From NCBI GenBank assembly GCA_025363315.1, contig JANYED010000216.1, positions 1-36,067 of the forward strand: a stretch of DNA of 36,067 nt, written 5' to 3'. Both the position numbers and the translations under genes were made by a program. The notes beneath the pieces were generated by a model that made no database searches, was not told where the DNA came from, and saw only the letters and a program-made list of their open reading frames with translations. Shown in pieces: positions 1 through 7,894 of the stretch; position 1 is the stretch's first letter; each line of letters begins with the position of its first letter. This DNA is from Polaromonas sp. (GTDB taxonomy: Bacteria; Pseudomonadota; Gammaproteobacteria; Burkholderiales; Burkholderiaceae_C).

Positions 1-852
1 GCCCGCCACCTCGTGCATCAGGGCCACCTCAACAAAAATCAGCGGTTCATCGGGCAGCCGCGGATGAAAAAACCCGTAGCAGCGACGGTCAGAATCAAGC
101 CGATTCTTCACATCGGACCAGCTTTTGATGTCATGCACTGCTTCGTACTTGATGAGTTTTTCAATCAGCGAGGCCGGCGAGTCCCAGCTGATGCGGCGCA
201 GGTCTAAAAAGCCCACGTCAAACCAGGTCGAGAACATGTATTCCATCTCCACATCCAGCGCCGCCAGACGCTTGTCGCTTTTCAGATGCGGCAACATGTC
301 GGCCCGCAAGTCAACCAAAAAGCGAATGCCTTCCGGGAAGGCGCTAAAGCGTTGCAGCAGTCGCCTGCGCGGTGACACCGTGGCGCGGCGCAACCGTACT
401 TCGGCCACTGCTTCGTCAGCTGTACCTATCAGCGCCGCAAACTGGGTCTGGGCAGCTTGGGTTTTTTGCGCATCGGCTACAAACTGCTCACTCATCAGCA
501 GCCACATGTCGCGCCGCTCATTCGGGGCAGCCTGGGCATACCAGCCAGCTACGCCTTTGGCGCGCAAGCCGCCTTCGACCTCACTCACCTGCGGTTCGAT
601 GATGGCGCGAAGTTCTTGCAAGGTGCGGCGTAACACGCGCGGAGACAGGGCTTCTTCTTTTTGCCGCAAGGTGGCCTTGAGGCGGTCACGGGTCGATCGT
701 CCGTTGGTTGGTGGCTCCTCAGCCGCTATTTTTTTAGGAGCTGCTTGCACCCGTGCATCTTGGGCTGCAGGCAGTTTTAATGCGTTATTTTCAGGTTTGA
801 TGTCGCCCCTGAGCCGCGAGACACCCCGATTGAGCCAATCGGGCGGGGTCAT
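1..852 (-). CDS. Malonyl-CoA decarboxylase, N-terminal part (cut by window edge)
   Basis: The reverse-strand frame from the ATG at 852 stays open to base 1 (284 codons), so the C-terminal part, where the family's catalytic residues lie, is outside the window. The translation carries stretches typical of bacterial malonyl-CoA decarboxylase: FSAFPEGIRFLVDLRADML, then FDVGFLDLRRISWDSPASL, then RRCYGFFHPRLPDEPLIFVE. The enzyme converts malonyl-CoA to acetyl-CoA and CO2 in the cytoplasm. The start overlaps the stop of the upstream GntR gene (ATGA at 849-852), indicating one transcript with coupled translation, much like the matR-matA pairing of malonate catabolism. The N-terminal region (about residues 23-43) contains a copy of the dispersed repeat read in frame. 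Family assignment is confident; the substrate role rests on homology recognised by eye. Confidence 0.9.
   Translation of the reverse strand, partial: MTPPDWLNRGVSRLRGDIKPENNALKLPAAQDARVQAAPKKIAAEEPPTNGRSTRDRLKATLRQKEEALSPRVLRRTLQELRAIIEPQVSEVEGGLRAKGVAGWYAQAAPNERRDMWLLMSEQFVADAQKTQAAQTQFAALIGTADEAVAEVRLRRATVSPRRRLLQRFSAFPEGIRFLVDLRADMLPHLKSDKRLAALDVEMEYMFSTWFDVGFLDLRRISWDSPASLIEKLIKYEAVHDIKSWSDVKNRLDSDRRCYGFFHPRLPDEPLIFVEVALMHEVAG
725..783 (+). repeat. Dispersed ~55-bp repeat, copy 1, inside malonyl-CoA decarboxylase
   Basis: The segment carries the repeat core GCTGCTTGCACCCGTGCATC, followed by TTGGGCTGCAGGC, and aligns with the copy at 29057-29119. It lies inside the coding region on the opposite strand and leaves the frame open, encoding an Ala/Lys-rich linker of the N-terminal region. 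Confidence 0.6.
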
Positions 853-1541
853 AACGCAAACCTCGAATTTTGGCTGCGCGATAGCCAGCGCAGCGCCTCA
901 CGCTGGCGCGTCAGGTGCGTACGCATGGCCGCTTCTGCGCCTTCGCTGTCACGGCTTTTAAGCGCGGCAAACACCGTCATGTGCTCTGACAGGCTTTGCG
1001 CCAGTCGGCCTGGTGCACCTAGCGACTGCAAACGCGACAGCTTCAGAATCTTGCGCAAATCGGCAATGCTCTGGCTCAACCAGCGGTTGTTGGCCAGCAA
1101 AATAATCGCCTCGTGAATCGCAAAATTCACCGCGTAGTAATCCGTGATGCGCCCGGCTTTGGCATGGCCTTGCAGCTTGTCATGCAGTGCGCTTAGCTCT
1201 TGCAGGTCAGCATCGCTGGCGTTACGTGCTGCCTCGTAGGCACAGCGCCCTTCCAGCAGCGCAATGACCGGGAAGATATCGTCCAGATCCTGCTCGGTGA
1301 CTTCATTGACAAAGCAGCCGCGTCGCGGCTCGTGGCGCAGCAACCCTTCAGACGTCAACACCTTCAGCGCCTCGCGCAGTGGCGTACGCGAGATTTTGAG
1401 CCGGGCGCACAGCGCCACTTCGTCGATAAAACTACCTGGAGCCAGCGCACCCGCAAAAATCTCTTCCCGCAGCGTGCTGGCAACTTCTTGATGCAGGGAG
1501 TTCTGGACCAGGCGCATGGCGAGTTCGGGTGATGTTGGCAA
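849..1541 (-). CDS. GntR-family (FadR/FCD subfamily) transcriptional regulator
   Basis: The 230-residue protein has an N-terminal winged helix-turn-helix at about residues 15-80, with the GntR pattern ARLKISRTPLREALKVLTSE followed by GLL, and an all-helical FCD effector domain at about 90-215. The FCD metal/ligand site histidines are plausibly in the FAIHEAI and SEHMTVF stretches. It sits immediately upstream of, and overlaps by 4 bp, the malonyl-CoA decarboxylase gene. By analogy with MatR it is probably a local regulator of malonate or malonyl-CoA metabolism; the effector is an inference. The ATG at 1541 is used; a second ATG nine codons later (MRLVQNSL) is possible. Upstream DNA is AT-rich with a symmetric motif that could be its own operator. 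Confidence 0.88.
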   Translation of the reverse strand: MPTSPELAMRLVQNSLHQEVASTLREEIFAGALAPGSFIDEVALCARLKISRTPLREALKVLTSEGLLRHEPRRGCFVNEVTEQDLDDIFPVIALLEGRCAYEAARNASDADLQELSALHDKLQGHAKAGRITDYYAVNFAIHEAIILLANNRWLSQSIADLRKILKLSRLQSLGAPGRLAQSLSEHMTVFAALKSRDSEGAEAAMRTHLTRQREALRWLSRSQNSRFAL

Positions 1542-1588
1542 TGCAGAACTAGCTGGGAATGATGGGTGAAATTCAAGATTATTTTGCG

Positions 1589-1630
1589 TAATTACTTATA
1601 ATTATCAACTTTACCGGTCAAAAACGCAAG
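1589..1630 (-). promoter_or_regulatory. Possible promoter/operator upstream of the GntR gene
   Basis: On the minus strand TTGACC is followed after 15 bases by TATAAG, an imperfect -35/-10 pair with short spacing. The downstream half includes TAATTACTTATAATTA (1589-1604), in which two self-complementary TAATTA blocks are separated by four bases. AT-rich symmetric sites are typical of GntR operators, so this may be an autoregulatory site. Base pattern only. Confidence 0.3.
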
Positions 1631-1710
1631 TTGATTCAGCCTACTTTTTGAGCCTTCGTAGTTTTTTATTGTCGTAAAAATCTGGGGTTCAGCGTGCGGG
1701 CGGACAATAA

Positions 1711-1770
1711 TTACTATCAAATAAATAGCTGCTTGCGCTCGTATCTACTGGGCTAGAGGCCAATTTAATA
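1711..1770 (+). repeat. Dispersed ~55-bp repeat, copy 2 (intergenic)
   Basis: An intergenic copy between the GntR gene and the transglutaminase gene: a TTACTATC-type left end, the core TAGCTGCTTGCGCTCGTATC, then GGGCTAGAGGCC. It matches the copies at 29057 and 16278 over most of its length. Confidence 0.75.
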
Positions 1771-1781
1771 CCTAAATTGGC
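1759..1781. terminator. Perfect 9-bp hairpin after the transglutaminase gene
   Basis: GCCAATTTA (1759-1767) pairs perfectly with TAAATTGGC (1773-1781) across a 5-base loop. It lies about 20 bases past the stop of the left-hand transglutaminase gene (minus). There is no T-run on either side, so it may stabilise the mRNA 3' end or be a weak terminator rather than a classic intrinsic terminator. Confidence 0.4.
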
Positions 1782-1802
1782 TCAAAACAATCACAGCCAG
1801 GC

Positions 1803-2621
1803 TCAAACTGGCTCAATCGTGATCGTTACTGTCATCGACTCGTCACCACCGCCTCGGCGCACACCTTTGGCGGGTGGGCAGGCGTTGTAGTCGCCGCCCA
1901 TGGCCAGGCGAATATGACGTTCGTCAATCAGGCAGGCGTGGGTGATGTCGATGCTGACCCAGCGGCGTGTGGCGACGTCCAGACACACGTCGGCCCACGC
2001 GTGGCTGGCCAGGTCCGGCTCGTTGGCGGCGTAAAAGTAGCCGCTGACATAACGCGCCGGGTAGCCCAGGCTGCGGCAAATGGCGACCATGACGTGGGCC
2101 TGGTCCTGGCACACGCCACTGCCGGCGGTGAAGGCTTCCAGGGCCGTTGTGGTCACGTTTGAGCTATCTTTTTTGTAGCTGATCGCACCCATCACGCCTG
2201 CGCTCAGGGCCAGTAGAGCTGGCAAACTGGCACTGCCGTCAACGCTCTGGGCGATGAACTGCCTGCCAAACTCAGCAAGCTGGAAATGCGGCTCGGCCAG
2301 CGTTGTGCCGCGCAAGAAAAAGTACGGATGCGGCAGGGCATCAATATCCGTGAATTCGGCCACGCCATGGGTCTCAACATCACCGGCGGCGTTGACCAGG
2401 CTCCAGCGCACGTTGTCGGCTTCTGTTCCCACGAAGGTGTATGACTCGACGATGTTGCCGAAAGCGTCGGTTTGTGTAAATAGCTTTTCAGGCGCGCCCA
2501 CACTCCAGAAGTTCACCGTTTGTGCGGGGCTGGACTGCGGCATGAGCCACAGCGTTTGCAGCGCGTAGCGCAGCGGCGCAGAATAGCGGTAGTCAGTAGT
2601 GTGCTGGACGTGTAGTTTCAA
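1803..2621 (-). CDS. Transglutaminase-like protein (left cluster, third gene)
   Basis: The 272-residue protein starts MKLHVQHTTDYRYSAPLRYA, the standard opening of the bacterial transglutaminase-like N-terminal domain (about 1-110), and continues with a papain-like transglutaminase core. The triad is visible: Cys171 in GVCQDQAH, His207 in SHAWADV and Asp225 in VSIDITHA. No signal peptide is seen, so it is probably cytoplasmic. The start is TTG at 2621, sharing TTGA (2618-2621) with the stop of the upstream alpha-E gene, which suggests coupled translation. Such proteins may cleave or transfer amide bonds; in this context it is predicted to act on the product of the neighbouring ATP-grasp protein. 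The substrate is unknown. Confidence 0.87.
   Translation of the reverse strand: MKLHVQHTTDYRYSAPLRYALQTLWLMPQSSPAQTVNFWSVGAPEKLFTQTDAFGNIVESYTFVGTEADNVRWSLVNAAGDVETHGVAEFTDIDALPHPYFFLRGTTLAEPHFQLAEFGRQFIAQSVDGSASLPALLALSAGVMGAISYKKDSSNVTTTALEAFTAGSGVCQDQAHVMVAICRSLGYPARYVSGYFYAANEPDLASHAWADVCLDVATRRWVSIDITHACLIDERHIRLAMGGDYNACPPAKGVRRGGGDESMTVTITIEPV
2162..2211 (+). repeat. Degenerate possible copy of the dispersed repeat in transglutaminase gene
   Basis: CTATCTTTTTTGTAGCTGAT followed by CGCACCC matches the left half of the repeat at about 22 of 27 positions against the 29057 copy; the right half is weak (about half matching). The encoded peptide (SYKKDSSNV) fits the normal family alignment, so chance resemblance is quite possible. 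Confidence 0.25.
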
Positions 2622-3580
2622 GTCGTCGCCGGCACTAAAAACTCACGGCTCAGGTGCGAGCCCAGTTCATTCACACGGTCCAGGAACTGCGTGAGGAACG
2701 CGTGCAGGCCGTTGGCCAGAATTTCGTCGATGCGCGCGAACTGCAGGTCTGAGCGCAGCTTACCTGCGCTGCGTTGTGTTTCACTTGATGCGTTGCTGGT
2801 CACCATGGCCAGGTTGTTCATGACTTCGTTCAGGCAGCCCAGCAGCGAACGCGGCATGTCGGCGCGCAGTATCAAGAGCTCGGCCACGCGCTCGGGTTTG
2901 ATGACGTCGCGGTAAACCTTTCGGTAGATCTCAAAGCCCGACACGCTGCGCAAAATTGAGCTCCAGTGGTAAAAATCAAACTCTTGGTCTTTGGCCGTGG
3001 CCAGGCCTAAAAAGTCGCTTTGAACGGCGTGAAATTTCACGTCCACCAAGCGTGCCGTGTTGTCTGCGCGCTCTAAAAAAGTGCCGAGGCGCAAGAAATG
3101 AAACGCCTCGTCTTGCAGCATAGTGCCGGCGGTCACGCCGCGCGATAGATGGGAGCGGAACTTGACCCACTCAAAAAACTGCGACGGGTCACGCTCAAAA
3201 TCGCCTGCATTGAGCTTGCGATAAATCTCCAGATAAGTCTGGTTTTCAGTCTCCCAGACTTCGGTGGTGAGTGTGCCGCGCACAGCCCGGGCGTTTTCCC
3301 TAGCGTTTTTCAGGCACGAGATGATGCTCGACGGATTTTCTTCGTCGCGCACCATGAAGTCCATCACGTCGCGCGGCAGAATCACTTCGCCGTATTTGGC
3401 GGTGTAGGCAGGCTTGAGCTCGCTGATCGTCAGCAGGCCGTCCCAGCCGACGAGCGCAGCGCCCGCAGATTGCGGCAACATCGAGGTTTGGTAGTTCACG
3501 TCCAGCATACGGGCTGTGTTCTCTGCCCGCTCGGTGTAGCGAGACATCCAGAAAAGGTGATCAGCAGTTCTAGACAGCAT
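2618..3580 (-). CDS. Alpha-E domain protein (DUF403, COG2307; left cluster)
   Basis: The 320-residue protein begins MLSRTADHLFWMSRYTERAE, the hallmark of the alpha-E family, an all-helical domain of unknown biochemistry that is nearly always encoded next to circularly permuted ATP-grasp proteins. The frame is open upstream for 28 more codons, but the ATG at 3580 is chosen because it matches the family start and is preceded by a perfect Shine-Dalgarno, AAGGAGGT, at 3588-3595. That ribosome site lies inside the last codons of the upstream ATP-grasp gene, which stops at 3582, only one base away. The gene overlaps the downstream transglutaminase start. The three genes therefore form a tight operon. 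Function is unknown; a role with the ATP-grasp partner is inferred from universal linkage and from the fusion at 11471-14098. Confidence 0.9.
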   Translation of the reverse strand: MLSRTADHLFWMSRYTERAENTARMLDVNYQTSMLPQSAGAALVGWDGLLTISELKPAYTAKYGEVILPRDVMDFMVRDEENPSSIISCLKNARENARAVRGTLTTEVWETENQTYLEIYRKLNAGDFERDPSQFFEWVKFRSHLSRGVTAGTMLQDEAFHFLRLGTFLERADNTARLVDVKFHAVQSDFLGLATAKDQEFDFYHWSSILRSVSGFEIYRKVYRDVIKPERVAELLILRADMPRSLLGCLNEVMNNLAMVTSNASSETQRSAGKLRSDLQFARIDEILANGLHAFLTQFLDRVNELGSHLSREFLVPATT

Positions 3581-3581
3581 G

Positions 3582-5078
3582 TTATTTACCTCCTTGTGAT
3601 TGCGATTGGGACTGCGATTGCAGAGGCACATCAGCCTCCAGAATCCAGGTGTCTTTGGTACCACCGCCTTGCGAGGAATTGACGACCAGCGAGCCGTCTT
3701 TGAGCGCCACGCGGGTCAAGCCGCCGGGCACCATTTGCACTTCTTTGCCGCTCAGTACAAACGGCCGCAAATCAATGTGACGCGGTGCAACACCACTTTC
3801 AACATAGGTCGGGCAAGTTGACAGGCTGAGGGTGGGTTGCGCGATGTAGCCTGACGGATTGGCCAGCAGTGCCGCGCGAAAGTCTTCAATCTCGGCGTTG
3901 GTCGACGCAGGCCCGACCAGCATGCCGTAGCCGCCCGCGCCGTGCACTTCTTTGACCACCAGGTCTTTTAAATTGGCCAGCGTGTACTTCAGGTCTTCTG
4001 CGTTGCGGCACATGTAGGTCGGCACATTTTTCAAAATCGGTTTTTCGCCCAGGTAAAACTCGATCATTTTCGGCACGTAGGGGTAAATCGATTTGTCGTC
4101 GGCTACGCCCGTTCCAATCGCGTTGCACAGCGCCACATTGCCACTGCGGTACACATTGAGCAAGCCCGCGCAGCCCAGGGTGGACGTAGGCCGGAAGGCG
4201 AGTGGGTCGAGAAAATCGTCGTCAACCCTGCGGTAAATCACATCAACACGCTTGGGGCCACGCGTGGTGCGCATGTACACAAAATTGTCTTTGACGAAAA
4301 GGTCTTGACCCTCCACCAGCTCGATGCCCATTTGCTGGGCCAAAAAAGCGTGCTCAAAATACGCGGAGTTGTACATGCCGGGCGTCAGCACCACGACGGT
4401 CGGGTCAGCCGTGGCGGGCGGGGCGGATGCGCGCAGGGTCTCCAGCAGCAGGTCGGGGTAATGCGCGACCGGGGCAACGCGGTTTTCACTAAACAGCTCA
4501 GGGAACAGGCGCATCATCATTTTGCGGTCTTCCAGCATGTAGCTCACGCCGCTGGGCACGCGCAGGTTGTCTTCCAGCACGTAATATTCACCATTGCCTT
4601 GCGCATCTGGCGCACGAACGATGTCAATGCCGCTGATGTGCGAATAGATGTTGCCCGGCACATCGACGCCCATCATCTCGGGGCGGAACTGGGCGTTTTG
4701 AAAGATCTGCTCTGACGGCACAATGCCGGCTTTCAAAATTTCTTGCCCGTGGTACACGTCGTGAATAAAGCGGTTGAGAGCGGTAACACGCTGCACCAAG
4801 CCTTTTTCCATGCTGGCCCACTCATGCGCGGGGATGATGCGGGGGATCAGATCGAATGGAATGAGGCGTTCAGTACCGCCGTTCGCAGTTCCGGCCTCTT
4901 CGTCTTTTGCGCCGTACACGGCAAAGGTGATGCCGACGCGCCGGAAAATCATTTCAGCCTCTTGGCGCCGGGCCTGCATGGTGGCGTCGGGCTGGCGCTG
5001 CAGCCAATTGCAGTAGAGCTGGTAGTGGTCCCGCACAGTTTCAGCAGAAGCGTTCATTTCATCAAACATCGGCAACAT
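3582..5078 (-). CDS. Circularly permuted ATP-grasp protein (DUF404/DUF407, COG2308; left cluster)
   Basis: The 498-residue protein belongs to the circularly permuted ATP-grasp family, predicted carboxylate-amine (peptide-forming) ligases. Recognisable stretches are DHYQLYCNWLQ near the N-terminus, YYVLEDNLRVPSGVSYMLED (about 165-185), VVLTPGMYNSAYFEHAFLAQ (about 230-250), RRVDDDFLDPLAF and the glycine-rich VVKEVHGAGGYGMLVGP (about 375-391). The ATG at 5078 is preceded by GGAGAT at good spacing. The C-terminus ends in an unusual tail, PLQSQSQSQSQGGK, built from a hexanucleotide repeat and absent from the core domain. A sigma-54-like element lies about 46 bases upstream of the start. It is the first gene of a three-gene operon downstream of comEC. 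The metabolite made is unknown. Confidence 0.9.
   Translation of the reverse strand: MLPMFDEMNASAETVRDHYQLYCNWLQRQPDATMQARRQEAEMIFRRVGITFAVYGAKDEEAGTANGGTERLIPFDLIPRIIPAHEWASMEKGLVQRVTALNRFIHDVYHGQEILKAGIVPSEQIFQNAQFRPEMMGVDVPGNIYSHISGIDIVRAPDAQGNGEYYVLEDNLRVPSGVSYMLEDRKMMMRLFPELFSENRVAPVAHYPDLLLETLRASAPPATADPTVVVLTPGMYNSAYFEHAFLAQQMGIELVEGQDLFVKDNFVYMRTTRGPKRVDVIYRRVDDDFLDPLAFRPTSTLGCAGLLNVYRSGNVALCNAIGTGVADDKSIYPYVPKMIEFYLGEKPILKNVPTYMCRNAEDLKYTLANLKDLVVKEVHGAGGYGMLVGPASTNAEIEDFRAALLANPSGYIAQPTLSLSTCPTYVESGVAPRHIDLRPFVLSGKEVQMVPGGLTRVALKDGSLVVNSSQGGGTKDTWILEADVPLQSQSQSQSQGGK
3588..3595 (-). promoter_or_regulatory. Shine-Dalgarno of alpha-E gene embedded in the ATP-grasp stop region
   Basis: The minus strand reads AAGGAGGT seven bases before the ATG at 3580. 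The same bases encode the final Gln-Gly-Gly of the ATP-grasp protein, so the upstream gene's last codons supply the ribosome site. This decides the alpha-E start and implies coupled translation. Confidence 0.8.
3594..3620 (-). repeat. Coding Ser-Gln repeat at ATP-grasp C-terminus
   Basis: Nine codons alternate Gln and Ser (QSQSQSQSQ) with mixed TCG/TCC/TCA and CAA/CAG codons. A near-identical PLQ(SQ)n stretch occurs at the N-terminus of the ATP-grasp/alpha-E fusion at 11606. Confidence 0.85.
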
Positions 5079-5123
5079 GGCTTTATCTCCGTCGGCATTC
5101 GTGGTGTTGTCTGCATAGAGCTT

Positions 5124-5140
5124 AGCAAGTTATGCGCCAA
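5124..5140 (-). promoter_or_regulatory. Sigma-54-type -24/-12 promoter for the left cluster
   Basis: The minus strand reads TTGGCGCATAACTTGCT: GG and GC are separated by exactly ten bases and flanked by the TTGGC and TTGCT boxes of the RpoN consensus. It lies between the comEC stop (5161) and the ATP-grasp start (5078), oriented towards the latter, with the expected transcript start near 5113. An equivalent element precedes the right cluster. Confidence 0.6.
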
Positions 5141-5160
5141 AAAATAAGGTGTCCGCGCTT

Positions 5161-7836
5161 TTATTGCACCCGATGCTGCCAGTAGCGCCTTCCCAGGTCT
5201 CGTTGGCACAGCACGCCGCCGGGCTGCTGACTGCTCCACATCGCTGCACCGCAGCTCGGTGACTGGATGACCTGAATGCGCCGTTCACGGTATCGATCCA
5301 GCACCGAATCAACCGGGTGGTTAAAGCGGTTGCGATAGCCCGCCTGCGCCAGTGCCAATTGCGGCTGTACAGCGTCTAAAAAAGCCCCGGTAGACGATGT
5401 TTTGCTGCCGTGGTGCGGCACCAGCAAAAAATCGGCTTTGAGTTTTGTCTGCATAGCGGGGTTGCCAACCAGCCGAAGCTCCTGCGCGGCCTCCAGGTCG
5501 CCAGCCAGCAAGGCGGTTCGCGCCCCGTTTGAAATGCGCAGCACGCAGCTCATGGCGTTTGATTTGGTGGGGCTGTCGTAGTCCGCAGGCAGCGGGTGCA
5601 GCACCTCAAAATCAACCCCGTCCCAGCGCCACGTTTGCCCAGCCAGGCAGCGTTCAGATGGACGCACCGCCTGCAGCTCGTGGCCGTCTTCAATCGAGCT
5701 GACCAGCCGTGCTTGAGGCTGTATGGCCAGCACCGCAGCAGCACCGCCAATGTGGTCGCTGTCGCGGTGGCTCAGCATCAGCAGGTCAATTTTCTCGCCC
5801 ATGGCTCGGAGCAGCGGCACCAAAACGCGGTTGCCGGCATCGCTTTCGCGTGAAAACTTGGGGCCCGTGTCGTACACCAGGCTGTGGGTGGCCGTTCGGA
5901 CGATCAGCGCATTGCCCTGCCCAATGTCAGCGCCCAAAATTTCAAATTGCCCACCCTCAGGGCGCAGCGGCTGCCACAGCAACACCGGCAGCAGCAGCGG
6001 CAGGCCCAGTGCCCGAAAGTGCCAAGGCAAGCGCAGAGCCAGCAGCGCACCGCCTGATACACCGGCCAGCGCACACCATAGCGGCGCAGCAGCCACACTG
6101 ATAGAGGCCCATGAAAAGCTGGCAAGCCATTGCAATAAATACGTCAAGCCCTGCGTCGCCAGCGCCGCTGCGTCCCACAGCGGTGACCACAGCACGCCCG
6201 CCATCGCCAGAGGCGTCACCACCAGCGTCACCCAGGGAATCGCCACCGCGTTGGCCAGCAAGCCGACCAGGGAGACCTGGTTAAACAACAAAAGTGTGAG
6301 TGGCGTGAGCGCCAGCGTGATGACCCACTGCTCGCGGGCCGCAGCTGTCACCTTTGGAGCGAGTTTTGCTACCCAGGACGTCAAAACCGCCGTTTTAGGC
6401 CATTTTTGACTGCTATTTATGCCTGCAGACCAATAGATTCGGGCGCGAGCAGCTCCTGAATCAGTAGCATTTATCTTTTCGACTGATGGCGATGCTGACG
6501 CAAACAAAACCCCAACCGCTACAAACGACAGCCAGAACCCAGCTTGCATCAACGCCCAAGGGTCGAGCGCCACCACCACAGCCATGGCCAGCAGCCACAC
6601 CAGCGGCCAAGGCCACTGCCTGCCGCTTTGCCTGAGAACAACGACGCTCGCCAGCATCCAGATGGTGCGCTGCGCCGGTACGCCCCAGCCAGAAAACAAG
6701 GCGTACAGCGCGGCCAACGCTAGGCCGCCCCACGCGCCCGCGCTGCTGGCGGGCAGCCACAGGCAAATCCCTGGCGTCAGCCTGGCAGAACGCCGCCAGA
6801 GCCAGCCAATCACCAGCGATGCGCCCCAAGCGAACATGGTGATGTGAAGGCCAGAGATGCTCATCAAATGCGCCACGCCGGTCGCCCTGAAAACATCCCA
6901 ATCAGCGCGCTCAATCGCGTTTTGGTCGCCCACCACCAGCGCGGCCAGCACGCCGGCCATTTTGCGGTCGTCGACCCGCGCGTAAATCGCTTCGCGTACC
7001 GACTGACGAGCGCGCTCGACCGGGTGCGCCCAGCTGCTGCCGAGCTTTTTGGGAGGCGCGTCGCTTTTGCTGGTGCGCACATAGCCGGTGGCTTGCAGAC
7101 CCTGCTCCCACAGCCACAACTCGTAGTCAAACCCATGCGGATTGCTGTTGCCATGTGGTGCTTTGAGGCGCACCGTCATTTGCCAGTTGTCGCCTGCACG
7201 CAAAGCTTGCGGCTTGCGCTGGAGTTCCATTGAAAACTCCGGTGGCTCGGGGTCACCGTCAGCCACCGGGGCTTTTGTCGGTTTGGCGCCAAAACCTGAA
7301 TACCAACCCAGCGCAATCTGCGGCGGCAGGCTGACCGCTTCGCCCTTTAGTCGCGCAGAAGCCACGCTTAGCCGAAATCGCACCCCGTCTTCTCCTACCT
7401 GCGGCATGGACACGATTTGGCCGGTGACTTCTATGTCCGGGCCTTCGAGCGCCGGGTTTAAAGCGGTGTCTGCAAACAGGCTGGCTCGAAGGCCGGTCAG
7501 GCCAAAGCCCAAAGCGGCTGAAAGCACAAATGCCAACAGCAAGGCAAGCCAGGGCCGCATGACCGGCTGCTGCAGTTGCAGCAGCCGCATTAGCCCGCCA
7601 AGCCCGACCAAAGCCGCGGCAATTAACAGTGCGTAGGGCAGCAGTCCAAACAGCTCGGCTTGCCAAAGCTGTAGCGCCACGCCTAGGGCAAAGCCCGACA
7701 GCCATCCGGCCAGCAACCGCGCTGGGCGAATGCCGTCATGTGACGCGAATTTGTACCCCACAAAACCCTTTTTTGTCGTCAAACGCCGCTCGCATGACTC
7801 TATGTTCAACGGGCAAGCGCCTATTTCAGCCGACAC
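5161..7836 (-). CDS. comEC: ComEC/Rec2-family DNA uptake channel protein
   Basis: This large inner-membrane protein (891 residues from the GTG at 7836) has the full ComEC plan: N-terminal membrane segments and a DUF4131-like soluble region, the competence transmembrane domain with LMSISGLHITMFAW near residue 325, and a C-terminal metallo-beta-lactamase-like domain with SHRDSDHIGG near residue 690 and later LLVPHHGSKTS. It forms the channel that brings single-stranded DNA across the inner membrane during natural transformation. The start is uncertain: a second GTG at 7761 (VGYKFASHDG) better fits the hydrophobic N-terminus. Around residues 455-474 the coding DNA is a copy of the dispersed repeat read in frame. 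It separates two ATP-grasp/transglutaminase clusters and is unlikely to share their function. Confidence 0.92.
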   Translation of the reverse strand: MSAEIGACPLNIESCERRLTTKKGFVGYKFASHDGIRPARLLAGWLSGFALGVALQLWQAELFGLLPYALLIAAALVGLGGLMRLLQLQQPVMRPWLALLLAFVLSAALGFGLTGLRASLFADTALNPALEGPDIEVTGQIVSMPQVGEDGVRFRLSVASARLKGEAVSLPPQIALGWYSGFGAKPTKAPVADGDPEPPEFSMELQRKPQALRAGDNWQMTVRLKAPHGNSNPHGFDYELWLWEQGLQATGYVRTSKSDAPPKKLGSSWAHPVERARQSVREAIYARVDDRKMAGVLAALVVGDQNAIERADWDVFRATGVAHLMSISGLHITMFAWGASLVIGWLWRRSARLTPGICLWLPASSAGAWGGLALAALYALFSGWGVPAQRTIWMLASVVVLRQSGRQWPWPLVWLLAMAVVVALDPWALMQAGFWLSFVAVGVLFASASPSVEKINATDSGAARARIYWSAGINSSQKWPKTAVLTSWVAKLAPKVTAAAREQWVITLALTPLTLLLFNQVSLVGLLANAVAIPWVTLVVTPLAMAGVLWSPLWDAAALATQGLTYLLQWLASFSWASISVAAAPLWCALAGVSGGALLALRLPWHFRALGLPLLLPVLLWQPLRPEGGQFEILGADIGQGNALIVRTATHSLVYDTGPKFSRESDAGNRVLVPLLRAMGEKIDLLMLSHRDSDHIGGAAAVLAIQPQARLVSSIEDGHELQAVRPSERCLAGQTWRWDGVDFEVLHPLPADYDSPTKSNAMSCVLRISNGARTALLAGDLEAAQELRLVGNPAMQTKLKADFLLVPHHGSKTSSTGAFLDAVQPQLALAQAGYRNRFNHPVDSVLDRYRERRIQVIQSPSCGAAMWSSQQPGGVLCQRDLGRRYWQHRVQ
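6416..6474 (-). repeat. Dispersed ~55-bp repeat, copy 3, in frame inside comEC
   Basis: On the minus strand: a TGCTACTGATTCAGGAGCTG left end, then CTCGCGCCCGAATCTATTGG and TCTGCAGGCATAAATAG. It aligns with the intergenic copies and is translated as part of a hydrophilic loop (roughly NATDSGAARARIYWSAG) without breaking the comEC frame. Confidence 0.7.
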
Positions 7837-7845
7837 AAGCTGTTT

Positions 7846-7862
7846 TTGGCTTATCTCTTGCT
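7846..7862 (+). promoter_or_regulatory. Sigma-54-type -24/-12 promoter for the right cluster
   Basis: The plus strand reads TTGGCTTATCTCTTGCT, with the same TTGGC-N7-TTGCT frame and ten-base GG-to-GC spacing as the element at 5124-5140. It faces the transglutaminase/DUF2126 gene; the expected transcript start is near 7873 and the gene starts at 7895. Confidence 0.6.
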
Positions 7863-7894
7863 AGTATGCGGGGTCACCACAAAGCGAGCCCACC

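Noticed and set aside
125..961. A 278-codon plus-strand open frame over the left edge
   Set aside because: It is antisense to the malonyl-CoA decarboxylase gene, whose translation has clear family motifs; the plus-strand peptide is Ser/Arg-rich and family-less.
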